A stretch of DNA of 64,000 bases, taken from NCBI GenBank assembly GCA_963751165.1, contig CAVVTP010000015.1, positions 930,001 through 994,000 of the forward strand, in the 5' to 3' direction. This DNA is from Roseiarcus sp963751165. Its GTDB lineage: Bacteria; Pseudomonadota; Alphaproteobacteria; Rhizobiales; Beijerinckiaceae. Shown piece after piece: positions 8,842-16,365 of this stretch. Below the pieces are notes generated by a model that was not told where the DNA came from, searched no databases, and saw only the letters and a program-made list of their open reading frames with translations. Both the position numbers and the translations under genes were made by a program. Within the stretch, counting starts at the first letter, position 1; each line of letters starts with the position of its first letter.

Positions 8842-9393
8842 CTACTGCGACGCCTGCGCCTTCTTGCCGATCCTGCTCTTCGAGGCGCGGTCGCCGGCCG
8901 CGTTGGCGTCGGCTTCGCACATGTAGGCGCCCTGCTTCGTCGTCCCGTAGCTGCGGGTGCCGGCCAAGTGGTAGATGTGCGACTTGGTGTTGACCCAGAC
9001 GACGGTGTCGGACGGGCAGCGGGCCTTGGCCTCGGCTTCGGTGGTGAACTGGCCCGCGCCAGTCGGGGCTGCGGCGGGCCTCATCGGGGCCGGAGCCGGC
9101 TTCGGCTGCGAGGCCTGGACAGGAGCCGGCGCCGGGGCCGCCGCAGGCGCTGGGGCTGCGGCCGGCGCCGGCGCTGCGGCGGGCGCGGGCGCAGCGGCCT
9201 TCTGCGTGCGGCACTGCGCCAGGAACTGCCGCCAGGTCATGCCGTTGGTCGTGTTGTTGGCCTTGGCGGCCTTCCATTCGTTACCGCACTGTTTCATGAC
9301 GCTCTCTTGAGCGCGGGCCGCGCCGGTCGTCGCCAGCCCCATGGCGGCGGCGACAAGAAAGGCCGAAACCGCCAGCCTGAACGATTGCCTCAT
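8842..9393 (-). CDS. Secreted protein with PsiF-like motif and Ala/Pro linker
   Basis: A 183-residue exported protein. A Sec signal peptide spans about residues 1-29 and ends ARAQ. A short cysteine-paired motif follows (MKQCGNEWKAAK...FLAQC), resembling the PsiF/small periplasmic repeat. Next is a low-complexity linker of repeated APAA units, then a C-terminal domain with SHIYHLAGTRSYG..KQGAYMC, a short module seen at the C-terminus of many hyphomicrobial exported proteins. Start ATG 9393 is supported by a GAGGGAG ribosome site and the signal peptide; the frame is open for 30 more codons upstream. Function unknown. It is convergent with aceE. Confidence 0.75.
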   Translation of the reverse strand: MRQSFRLAVSAFLVAAAMGLATTGAARAQESVMKQCGNEWKAAKANNTTNGMTWRQFLAQCRTQKAAAPAPAAAPAPAAAPAPAAAPAPAPVQASQPKPAPAPMRPAAAPTGAGQFTTEAEAKARCPSDTVVWVNTKSHIYHLAGTRSYGTTKQGAYMCEADANAAGDRASKSRIGKKAQASQ

Positions 9394-9880
9394 CGTGTTC
9401 GCTCCCTCGATAGGCTTCGGTCCCCGCGCTTGCATGCGTCGTGCCCGAAGCTGCCCAGCCCAGTGCCAAGCTCGTCCTGACATGCTCCCTTACAGTTGAA
9501 CAGGACATGAAGGATGTTAACGACAAATTTCTACATGAGGTCAAGGCGTCCCGCTCGGAGCGATAGCCGGGGCGAAGGTCGCCCTGCTCAGCATGCCTGG
9601 CTTCCACGCTCTGTGGCCTTGGTCGCGGATCAGCCTCGTCTTGGGCAGGGCCATGCACTCGGGCCAGCGGGAGGACCTTCCTGGCCGGTCCTTCTGCGCG
9701 CGCAACGTGCCGCGGCGCGAGGCTCTTGAAGCCCTGAGATCCTTGAGATGAGATCAGATCAAGCGCCTTCCGGCCGTCACGAATGCCTCAAACGGGCGGA
9801 TACCGCCTGTCCGGCGGTCGGCTTTGGAAGGATGGGAGTCCGCGCCAAAGCCGCCATTCGATTGCGAGCAAAAAATGCCT
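9394..9880. other. Intergenic stretch without recognised gene
   Basis: About 490 bases between the start of the secreted Ala/Pro protein and the 3' end of the APH-like pseudogene. Short open frames occur on both strands, but none has a convincing ribosome site, codon pattern or family resemblance. It must hold the promoter of the secreted protein near its left end. The rest may be decayed sequence belonging to the neighbouring pseudogene. Confidence 0.4.
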
Positions 9881-10731
9881 TCAGCGCCCTGCTGGATATG
9901 CTGAGTGAGCCCCAACCGATGCCGCCACGTCAAGGGCGCGTTTTGCGAAGTTAATCGCCAGCCGTCCCGTGACAGCCGCATCCGCATCAGCTGCCGTTCC
10001 AGTCCGGGCGCGGTCCCCTATTCCGACAAAAATGACAGCGAAACGAAAGAGCGCGAATACGATATGGAAACGGCTCAGGCGCTCGGAAGCATGGTTGGCC
10101 TTCTCGTACCGAGCCACGAAGTGATCCATGGTAGGAATCCCGAGCGCATCGAGATCGAGCCCTGCAATTCCGGGGTACTCGTTCGGCCCGATGAACCATG
10201 TCATGCAACAGAAGCCGAGGTCCGCAAGCGGAGCGCCAAGCGTGGCTAATTCCCAGTCTAGAACTTCGACGACGAAGGGTTCGATCGGGTGGAATATGAG
10301 ATTGCCAATCCGATAGTCGCCTGGCGTTCGGCGGGAGCGACGCCAGGAAGAGAACTGTCATGGAACACGCGCCCTTGCAGGCGTTCCATGAGGTAAAACG
10401 GCGTCCCCACAATGTCACTGTCGGTATGAAACAGCAGCGGTCGCGGAGCCGGCACGGGGGTTGCAAGAAGCGTCTGCAGGACTTTGAATTCGCGATCAAT
10501 CGCATGCGCCGACGATAGCGTCGCGCCATTGGGGCGCTTGCGCAGGACAACCTCTTGTTGTCCGGCTTTGACAAAATAGGTCGGGTTCGATTGTCCTCCT
10601 CCACCCCTTGAAACATCGAGCTCTCCTGCTTCGCCGAATTTGCGAGATAGGAAGGCGGCGAGGCGCGTGGGATCAAAATCGATCGCTCCCTCGATGCGAG
10701 CGACACGTAACGAACGTTCCGCACGGGTCAT
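9881..10731 (-). pseudogene. Aminoglycoside phosphotransferase-like (APH) pseudogene with internal deletion
   Basis: The N-terminal third (10731 down to about 10330) reads as the start of an APH/choline-kinase-fold phosphotransferase: GGGGQSNPTYFV nucleotide loop, VLRKRPNG with the ATP-binding lysine, then FYLMERLQGRVF. At about 10318-10330 the frame changes. In the next frame it resumes at GDYRIGNLIFHP, EVLDWELATLG and the PLADLGFC metal site, ending at 9881. Roughly 100 codons normally between these blocks, including the catalytic H-G-D-x-x-x-x-N start, are missing. The family acts on small-molecule or acyl-CoA-linked substrates in hyphomicrobia and often sits beside acyl-CoA dehydrogenases; none is present here. 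The tail also diverges from the usual family C-terminus. Confidence 0.8.
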
Positions 10732-10790
10732 TCACGATGATCTCTGATTGTCGCTGCTGGGCTCGTCGGCAGCTGAATGATGCTACGGCC

Positions 10791-11726
10791 TCAGGCGGCC
10801 CGCCTGTGCGCGGGCGCTGCATCGAAGCCGACACGCGGGAAGCGCAGGTTCACCTTGCCAACCGAAGGATGTTCGTGCCGCACGACGATCTCATCAAGCG
10901 TCCAAGAAAGGATGATTCCGTAAACGGCGTCGCCATAGTCGTCGGGCGTAACACTAACCCAATCGCCGCGACAGAGGCCGGCATTTTGAGCTTCGGACGA
11001 CCATTCGTGTGGTTCACTGGGCGCACTTGTCTTTGCGACCTCGATGGCCTGATCGGGCGTCATGTCCGAGAAATCGCCGTGCCCGATGGCTGCAACCCGC
11101 TTGAACCAAGGGTCAATCACGCTTGCGAATGCGATCCGGTCATTAACCTCGTTTCCTCCGTTCTGTCGTGCGAACCAGATCGGGTGATACGCCGATAAAT
11201 CGGCGGCAGAAGGCTCTGTTCCGAGGATGAAATTGCGACCATCAGCCAGGGCTTCGGCAAGCCACGCGAGATGCGCGTCGAGCCGCTGCAGATAGAGCGG
11301 ACGCTTGGGACGCAGTTCGTTCGGATCGAGGTTGACGCGGAAAAACGGGCGTCGTTCGTCGATAAGTTCCTGCGGAAGGCCGGGCATATTGCCAATGGTG
11401 AGACAGACGGCATTGAAGAAGGAGCCCTTTTCGATCCACCAGCCAAAGGCTTTCGCCAGACCTTCCTGACCCTTTGGATAGAGGGAAGCCGAACCGCCAA
11501 CTTTCTCGAGGGCGCGGAGAATGTGCAGAGTGTCGCAGTAGAACTCCGCCCCGACCTGGAGAATGGGAGTCTTGCGGTAGCCTCCCGTCATCGGCGTGAG
11601 TTTCGGACGCGGCGTCCATATCGGAATCTCCACAGAGCTCCAGCTCACATTTTTGAGACCCATAGCGAGCCGCACCTTCTCCGAATAAGGCGAAAGCGAA
11701 TAGTGATGCAAAATGATCGTTGACAT
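10791..11726 (-). CDS. Glutathione S-transferase family protein with C-terminal extension
   Basis: A 311-residue protein beginning with a thioredoxin-fold GST N-domain (LHHYSLSPYSEKVR, where the family binds glutathione; cis-proline region GYRKTPILQ). An alpha-helical GST C-domain extends to about residue 210. The last 100 residues form an extra segment (WVSVTPDDYGDAVYGII...HPSVGKVNLRFPRVGF) that looks like a small beta domain not found in ordinary GSTs. Start ATG 11726 has GGGAGGAAG upstream. It is the first gene of a minus-strand group upstream of the APH pseudogene. Likely cytosolic; a role in conjugation, isomerisation or detoxification is inferred from family only. Confidence 0.8.
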   Translation of the reverse strand: MSTIILHHYSLSPYSEKVRLAMGLKNVSWSSVEIPIWTPRPKLTPMTGGYRKTPILQVGAEFYCDTLHILRALEKVGGSASLYPKGQEGLAKAFGWWIEKGSFFNAVCLTIGNMPGLPQELIDERRPFFRVNLDPNELRPKRPLYLQRLDAHLAWLAEALADGRNFILGTEPSAADLSAYHPIWFARQNGGNEVNDRIAFASVIDPWFKRVAAIGHGDFSDMTPDQAIEVAKTSAPSEPHEWSSEAQNAGLCRGDWVSVTPDDYGDAVYGIILSWTLDEIVVRHEHPSVGKVNLRFPRVGFDAAPAHRRAA

Positions 11727-11919
11727 GAAGTCTTCCTCCCTGAGCTTTGTTTGCCGGACGAGACGTTCAGGCGACGTTCAAGTTCACGTCTTTCAAAGCG
11801 CAGGATCGCGATCGGCTCGCGAGAAAGCGGGGCACGCGATGAAGCCGAGCTCTTGAAACGCCTGAAGGACCAGATGTGACGGCAAGCGAGTTGGGCTTGG
11901 TCGCGCGACCGGCCGGGCG

Positions 11920-12411
11920 TTACTTCTTTTCCTGCATGTCGAAGCCGAGAAATTCGAATGGCTTATCGCCGTTGATCCAACTGTGCCACGTGTGTGGGTG
12001 GAACAGGAGGATGTCATCGGGCTTGTAGGTGATTTCGCCGTATTGTTTGCCATCCCTGTCGTTCAGGGTCATCTTCCCGCTGCCGCTGATGACGTACAGA
12101 ACATATCCCTGTTCGTCTGGCCCCTCGTGAAGCGCAATCGAGCCGTTGGCGTCGACATGGCCGCGCATCACATTGATGCCTTTGCCGATATCGATGCTGT
12201 TCGGCGGAACTTGATAGATCGCCGCATAGTCGAAACCCTTGTTCGGCCTGCCGCCGATGCTCGGTATCGATGCGAGTTTTGCAGGCTCCTCCTTGACCGC
12301 AATCGCCTTGCCGCTGGGATCGAGTTCGATGCTCGTGAGATCGCCGGCAACCGCCGGAGCAGCAATTCCGAGCGCCACCACCGCACCCAACCCGTAGATT
12401 TGACCGCGCAT
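11920..12411 (-). CDS. Periplasmic cupin-domain protein
   Basis: A 163-residue protein with a Sec signal peptide (cleavage after APAVAG, about residue 23) and a single cupin barrel. Cupin motif 1 is approximated by HEGPDEQGYVLYVISGSG and motif 2 by HPHTWHSWINGD, which supplies several histidines suited to metal binding. It ends naturally with MQEKK. Small exported cupins may bind metals or act as dioxygenases or isomerases; no substrate can be assigned. It lies downstream of the exported ABM monooxygenase on the same strand, separated by 108 bases, so the two may form a periplasmic pair. Confidence 0.8.
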   Translation of the reverse strand: MRGQIYGLGAVVALGIAAPAVAGDLTSIELDPSGKAIAVKEEPAKLASIPSIGGRPNKGFDYAAIYQVPPNSIDIGKGINVMRGHVDANGSIALHEGPDEQGYVLYVISGSGKMTLNDRDGKQYGEITYKPDDILLFHPHTWHSWINGDKPFEFLGFDMQEKK

Positions 12412-12519
12412 TTTTCCCTCCGTTGCTCTCTTTGGCTTGAATTATTCGATCGATTGCTTTTCCGGGCCGCTGTGGAAGCAGTGGCCCGGCGCCGGATTGC
12501 CTATCCGCCAGATTCCTGC

Positions 12520-12918
12520 TTAGCCGCCCGTACGCGCTTCGAGGAAAAGCTGGGTGAACGGCTTAGCGAGAACAGGCTCGAGCTTCGGCACGATCGCCTT
12601 GATTTCCGGCGTGACCATGTGGGCTTGGAGCGCGGCCTTGTCGGTCCAACGCTCGAAGGTCAGGAAACGGCCCGGCTCGCCGATAACTTCAAGAAGCTGG
12701 TAGGATAAACAGCCGGGTTCCTTCGCCGCTCCTTCAGCGAATGGGACCATTAGCGCGCGGAGCTCATCCGCCTTGTCCTTCTTGGATACAATTTCCGCGA
12801 TCACGAAGTAGCCGCTCTGCCCTGCCGCTTCGGCGGATGACGCGGCGAAAATGACGGCCGCTGTACCTCCCAGAACCGCGGCCTTCATGAATTTGCGGCG
12901 TTCCATGTCCGATGTCAC
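12520..12918 (-). CDS. Exported antibiotic biosynthesis monooxygenase (ABM) domain protein
   Basis: A 132-residue protein: an N-terminal signal (MERRKFMKAAVLGG... ending SAEA; the RRKFMK start is Tat-like) followed by a ferredoxin-like ABM domain (EPGCLSYQLLEV, FERWTDKAALQAH). ABM proteins are small cofactor-free oxygenases or quinol-type enzymes, usually cytosolic, so export is unusual. The GTG at 12918 is chosen because GGGAGAAG precedes it by 5 bases; ATG 12906 is the alternative. It is transcribed away from an OhrR-type regulator, with a palindromic AT-rich intergenic region between them, and lies upstream of the exported cupin. Confidence 0.8.
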   Translation of the reverse strand: MTSDMERRKFMKAAVLGGTAAVIFAASSAEAAGQSGYFVIAEIVSKKDKADELRALMVPFAEGAAKEPGCLSYQLLEVIGEPGRFLTFERWTDKAALQAHMVTPEIKAIVPKLEPVLAKPFTQLFLEARTGG

Positions 12919-13023
12919 GAGACTTCTCCCTTCAATTTGCTTCTTGCCGCGCCACGCGCCGACCTTTCGCGAGTTGGCGCGTGAACTGCCATTTCGGTTG
13001 TCACGGCCACAATTAGATTGCAT

Positions 13024-13048
13024 ACGATATAATCGTTGTCAATTACAA
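13024..13048. promoter_or_regulatory. Candidate operator between ABM gene and OhrR-type regulator
   Basis: An AT-rich patch in otherwise GC-rich DNA carries two adjoining inverted repeats: ACGAT-ATA-ATCGT at 13024-13036, which is perfect, and TTGT-CAATT-ACAA at 13036-13048. MarR/OhrR dimers bind palindromes of this size with AAT-rich centres. Position between divergent genes fits autoregulation and control of the exported monooxygenase. Binding is inferred, not shown. Confidence 0.5.
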
Positions 13049-13142
13049 TGTACGACATATATATCGGATGCTTGGCAGCCGGCCCCGCCGACTGATATGG
13101 GATCGGTTCACCGGAAAAGAGCGGCCCCCGCGGTCCGCGCCT

Positions 13143-13685
13143 ATGTCAGTTCCTGGGACATCGCCCGTGAGACAGGATGCGAAAAAGAAAACCGGTCAAA
13201 GCCCCGCCGCGCCGGTGGACGTGCCCGGGCTCGACAGTCATCTGTGCTTCGCGCTTTACGCCGCCAGCAATCACATGACGCGGCTGTTCGCGCCCTTCCT
13301 GCAAGATCTCGGCCTCACCTACCCCCAGTACTTGGTTCTCGTCGTGCTCTGGGAACGCGGCCCTCAGGGCGTGGGCGACCTCGCCGCGGCGATCCGTATG
13401 GATTTCGGCACGCTTTCACCGATGCTTAAGCGCATCGAGAGCAAGGGTCTGATCACGCGAGGACGCTCGCTCGCGGACGAGCGTCGCGTGCTTGTCGATC
13501 TGACGCCCAAAGGGGTTTCGTTGCGGCGGCGGACGGAGCAGATGCTAGGCGAGTTCTACTGCTTTCTGAACACGCCCGTGGACGAGCTTTTTGACCTGAG
13601 GGACCGGCTCCGTCATTTCGTGAACTCTTCCGGACCGGGAGACCTGCGGGCGGGTCGCCCAAAAGCCCTTAAGCGCGCGTCCTGA
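13143..13685 (+). CDS. MarR family regulator, OhrR-like organic peroxide sensor
   Basis: A 180-residue winged-helix repressor. LCFALYAASNHMTR and LGLTYPQYLVL match the OhrR subgroup. The reactive cysteine is C35. The second conserved tyrosine is present (Y60), but the first, expected 14 residues after the cysteine, is F49. The wing is SLADERRVLVDLT. OhrR proteins sense organic hydroperoxides by cysteine oxidation and release DNA. No ohr gene is nearby; the divergent gene is an exported ABM monooxygenase. The ATG 13143 start is uncertain: in-frame alternatives are 13068 and GTG 13167, and none has a strong ribosome site. Confidence 0.85.
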   Translation: MSVPGTSPVRQDAKKKTGQSPAAPVDVPGLDSHLCFALYAASNHMTRLFAPFLQDLGLTYPQYLVLVVLWERGPQGVGDLAAAIRMDFGTLSPMLKRIESKGLITRGRSLADERRVLVDLTPKGVSLRRRTEQMLGEFYCFLNTPVDELFDLRDRLRHFVNSSGPGDLRAGRPKALKRAS

Positions 13686-13811
13686 ATCTTCGCCGCAACA
13701 CCGAGCGGCATCGGGCATTAACCAAAACGAACAAATATAGAACATTTTCTTCCCTGCCGAGCCGCTCCGTGCTATCGAGAGAAGATCAGCCACGACGGCA
13801 ATGAGGACGGC

Positions 13812-14441
13812 ATGGACGAGGAAGCGCCCCGCAAGCGACAGACAACGACTTTCAGCCGGTCCGCGAGGAACAAGCGCATCTTGGCGCAGCTGCGCGGAGG
13901 CTTCGGCTATGACGAGATTGCCCGCGAGGAGAAACTGTCCGAACGGCGCATCCGCCAGATCGTAAAGGAGGTCATGGAAGGCCGCGAGGCGCTCGAAAGC
14001 GCAACCCACGCCCATATGCAGATCGATCGGCTCGGCCAGGCGATGCGGGTCGCGGGGGATGCGCTGGCGCGTGGCGACATCCGGGCGGTCGGGCCATTCA
14101 TCAAGGCGATCGAAAAGCTCGACCGCTATCAGTCGCTCGCGCGTCAGGCAGCCCCGAAGTGGCGGAACACGAGCGATGGCGACGAGCTGGTCATGCAGAG
14201 CCTGGTCGCTCAAATCAGAAGCCACGTTCTCGACGAATGCAGGAGGGAGGCGGAACAAGCGGTCGCCGCGGCCGCCGCTGCGCGGACCATGGTCCCGGAA
14301 GAGGACCCTGTCGTCGCGCCGCCGCTCGCCCCTGAACTTTTGCCCGTTGGGCCAGCCCCGGCGCCGGAGGCTCCTGTCGCGGTCGCCCCGCCGATTGCGC
14401 ACATCCAGCCCCTCAGCCCATGGGGAACATGGGCGTGCTGA
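13812..14441 (+). CDS. Helix-turn-helix protein of unknown role
   Basis: A 209-residue protein. Residues about 18-55 form a helix-turn-helix (RILAQLRGGFGYDEIAREEKLSERRIRQIV written in parts: RILAQLRGGFGYDEI and SERRIRQIV), like sigma-region-4 or terminase-small-subunit DNA-binding segments. A helical middle follows (MQIDRLGQAMRVAG, IKAIEKLDRYQ). The C-terminus is a Pro/Ala-rich tail of about 65 residues. GAGGACGG precedes the ATG. Similar proteins are scattered through hyphomicrobial genomes, often by repeats or mobile debris, and one such repeat lies 90 bases downstream. DNA binding is inferred from the motif; target unknown. Confidence 0.6.
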   Translation: MDEEAPRKRQTTTFSRSARNKRILAQLRGGFGYDEIAREEKLSERRIRQIVKEVMEGREALESATHAHMQIDRLGQAMRVAGDALARGDIRAVGPFIKAIEKLDRYQSLARQAAPKWRNTSDGDELVMQSLVAQIRSHVLDECRREAEQAVAAAAAARTMVPEEDPVVAPPLAPELLPVGPAPAPEAPVAVAPPIAHIQPLSPWGTWAC

Positions 14442-14527
14442 GCCGCCGCGAGATTTGCAACGGAATCACCATAAGCTTTTGAGAAAACAGAGTTCTTGGT
14501 AGGAATTTCTGGAACCTTTCAGAACAG

Positions 14528-14549
14528 TTCGGAAGCGTTTTGGAAGCTT
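14528..14549. repeat. Dispersed repeat, copy 1
   Basis: A TTCGGAAGCGTTT / TGGAAGCT block within an AT-richer strip at 14470-14578 that also holds a TTCTGG...CAGAA imperfect palindrome. Nearly the same block, one T shorter, occurs at 42823-42842 beside another TTCTGA...TCAGAA palindrome. Both copies lie just past the 3' end of a minus-strand gene. Confidence 0.6.
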
Positions 14550-14579
14550 TTCGGAAGCCGCACTGAAGTCCTTTGAAAT

Positions 14580-16124
14580 TTATTGCTCGAGGCCGAGACG
14601 CTTGGCCGCCGCCAGCGCCGTCCGATCGAGACTCTTGGAAGCATCCATGAGCGTCCAGCTACGCTCGCGAAGCGGATCGGCCCGCTGCGCGCGAGCGACC
14701 CTCGCGTCGGCGTCGGAAGCGTCCACTCCGCGCCCCGCGACGCGAGCAAGGCGGCTCTCGAGCGGCGCCTCGAGGAACAGGCCATCGAAGGCGACTGCCG
14801 CTTCGAGCGCCAAGCGAGCGGCGACCGCGCGATCGCGGGCGGACGCAAAGGTCGCGTCGAGAACGACCGAATGCCCCGCCCTCACCGCTTGCCGGGCTTT
14901 GTCTTCGATCCGGCGGTACACTTCCTGCGAAACGTCCGGGGAATAGGCCGCGTCGGACAGATGATCCGCCTCTTCGGCGCCGAACATCGCCTTGCGCTCG
15001 ACGTCGCTTCGCAGCCAAAGCGCCCCGGGCGCCCGACCGATCCGCGGCGCCAGCCAACCAGCGAGCACGCTCTTGCCTGCCCCCGAAAGACCGCCGACTG
15101 CGACGAGCCTCGGCGGAACATAGCGCAGGAAAGAGCCGGCGCGGTCGAAATAATCCCGGGCGAGCGCACGCATCCGGTCGCGTTTCCCGCCATCGAGCCG
15201 CTCCGCGCCTGCCGCCTCGACCTTGGCCCGGATCGCGGCGCGCAGGCTCAAGAAGAGCGGCAGAGCCGCGAGGCCGGCCATGGCCTTCGTCGGCTCCGGG
15301 CCGAGATAGCGGTTGAAAAGCCGGTTGGCGGCGGGTCTGAGATCGCGGTCCTCGAGATCCATCAAAAGAAACGCCAGATCGTAGAGCACGTCGCCGCTTG
15401 CGATTTCGTCGGAAAACTCGACCGCGTCGAACAGGGTCGGCTCGCCGTCGATGAGGGCGATGTTGCTCAGATGCAAATCGCCGTGACAGCGGCGAACATA
15501 TCCGGCGTCCCCGCGCGCCAGCAGCGTCGGCCGCGCGACCGCGAATGCGAGACGAGACTCCTGGGTCAGATGGCGAGCGCTCGCCGGTGGAAACAGCTCG
15601 GGCCATCCGGCGAAAGCCGCGTCATTCTGCTCGATATAGACCTCGAGCTCGTGCGCCGCCCTGGCTGCGCTGCGCAGCGGGGCGCGGGCGTGGGAGCGCC
15701 GGATCGCCACCGCTAGCCTGTCGATGATCTGGTCGGAAACGCCACTGCGCTCGGCGATCCGATCGAGGGTCGCATTCTCGTCGAACCGGCGGAGGTGCGC
15801 GACCCATTCGACGACCTCGCCCGCGCCTCCGATCGCCAAGAAGTCCCCCTTGCGCACGATCGGCGCCGCCTCGAGATAGATGCCGGGCGCATTGTCTCGA
15901 TTGACGGCGATCTCCGCCTCGCAGGCCTGGCGCCGCTTGTCGAGCGTCGAGAAATCCATGAATGGAAACCTGACCGCCCGCTTGACCTTGTAGACGTTGG
16001 GACCGGCGAGGAACACCACGGCTCCCGCGGTGTCGACGCGCCCGACAGCCTCAGTCAGGCCGTGCGTACGCGGATCGGCAAGAAACCGGAACACCGCCTC
16101 CTGCGACTCGACAGGCTCATTCAC
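14580..16124 (-). CDS. Bifunctional phosphotransferase-fold / P-loop kinase protein
   Basis: A 514-residue fusion. The N-terminal part has a protein-kinase-like/APH fold: VYKVKRAVRFPFMDFST with the ATP-contacting lysine, CHGDLHLSNI catalytic loop, and FDAVEFSD metal site. The C-terminal 180 residues are a P-loop kinase with Walker A GLSGAGKS, then RSDVERKAMFG and a VVLDATFAS switch, as in zeta-toxin/gluconokinase-like kinases. The pair is a recognised bacterial fusion (AAA family ATPase with APH domain) whose substrate is not established. GTG 16124 has GAGGGAAG upstream and is preferred to ATG 16196. It stands alone on the minus strand. Confidence 0.85.
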   Translation of the reverse strand: MNEPVESQEAVFRFLADPRTHGLTEAVGRVDTAGAVVFLAGPNVYKVKRAVRFPFMDFSTLDKRRQACEAEIAVNRDNAPGIYLEAAPIVRKGDFLAIGGAGEVVEWVAHLRRFDENATLDRIAERSGVSDQIIDRLAVAIRRSHARAPLRSAARAAHELEVYIEQNDAAFAGWPELFPPASARHLTQESRLAFAVARPTLLARGDAGYVRRCHGDLHLSNIALIDGEPTLFDAVEFSDEIASGDVLYDLAFLLMDLEDRDLRPAANRLFNRYLGPEPTKAMAGLAALPLFLSLRAAIRAKVEAAGAERLDGGKRDRMRALARDYFDRAGSFLRYVPPRLVAVGGLSGAGKSVLAGWLAPRIGRAPGALWLRSDVERKAMFGAEEADHLSDAAYSPDVSQEVYRRIEDKARQAVRAGHSVVLDATFASARDRAVAARLALEAAVAFDGLFLEAPLESRLARVAGRGVDASDADARVARAQRADPLRERSWTLMDASKSLDRTALAAAKRLGLEQ

Positions 16125-16185
16125 GCTTCTTCCCTCGGAATGCTGCGGCTGAGGCGAGCCAACAGCCAGTCCGTCAAGCCTTATA

Positions 16186-16232
16186 TCGTCCTTCACCTTT
16201 CCTGGCGATTTCGCCGACGAGCGGGCTTAGAA
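16186..16232. repeat. Dispersed intergenic palindromic repeat (LSPLVGEIARKG type)
   Basis: The sequence around CACCTTTCCTGGCGATTTC and CCGACGAGCGGG, read on the minus strand, gives the peptide LSPLVGEIARKGEG. This is a familiar translation artefact of an intergenic repeat common in hyphomicrobial genomes. It sits in the non-coding gap before the MaoC-Pta gene. Confidence 0.5.
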
Positions 16233-16365
16233 TGGCCGCAGGCGGCGACCGTTTGATCCGAGTCAAATTGATGTGACGCTTCCGGGCTAAGGAGCGCTGG
16301 AGGCGCACAGATTCTCGCCTTGTCCGTCGGCGCTGTTTGAAGCTGAACCACAACGAAAGCGTTCC

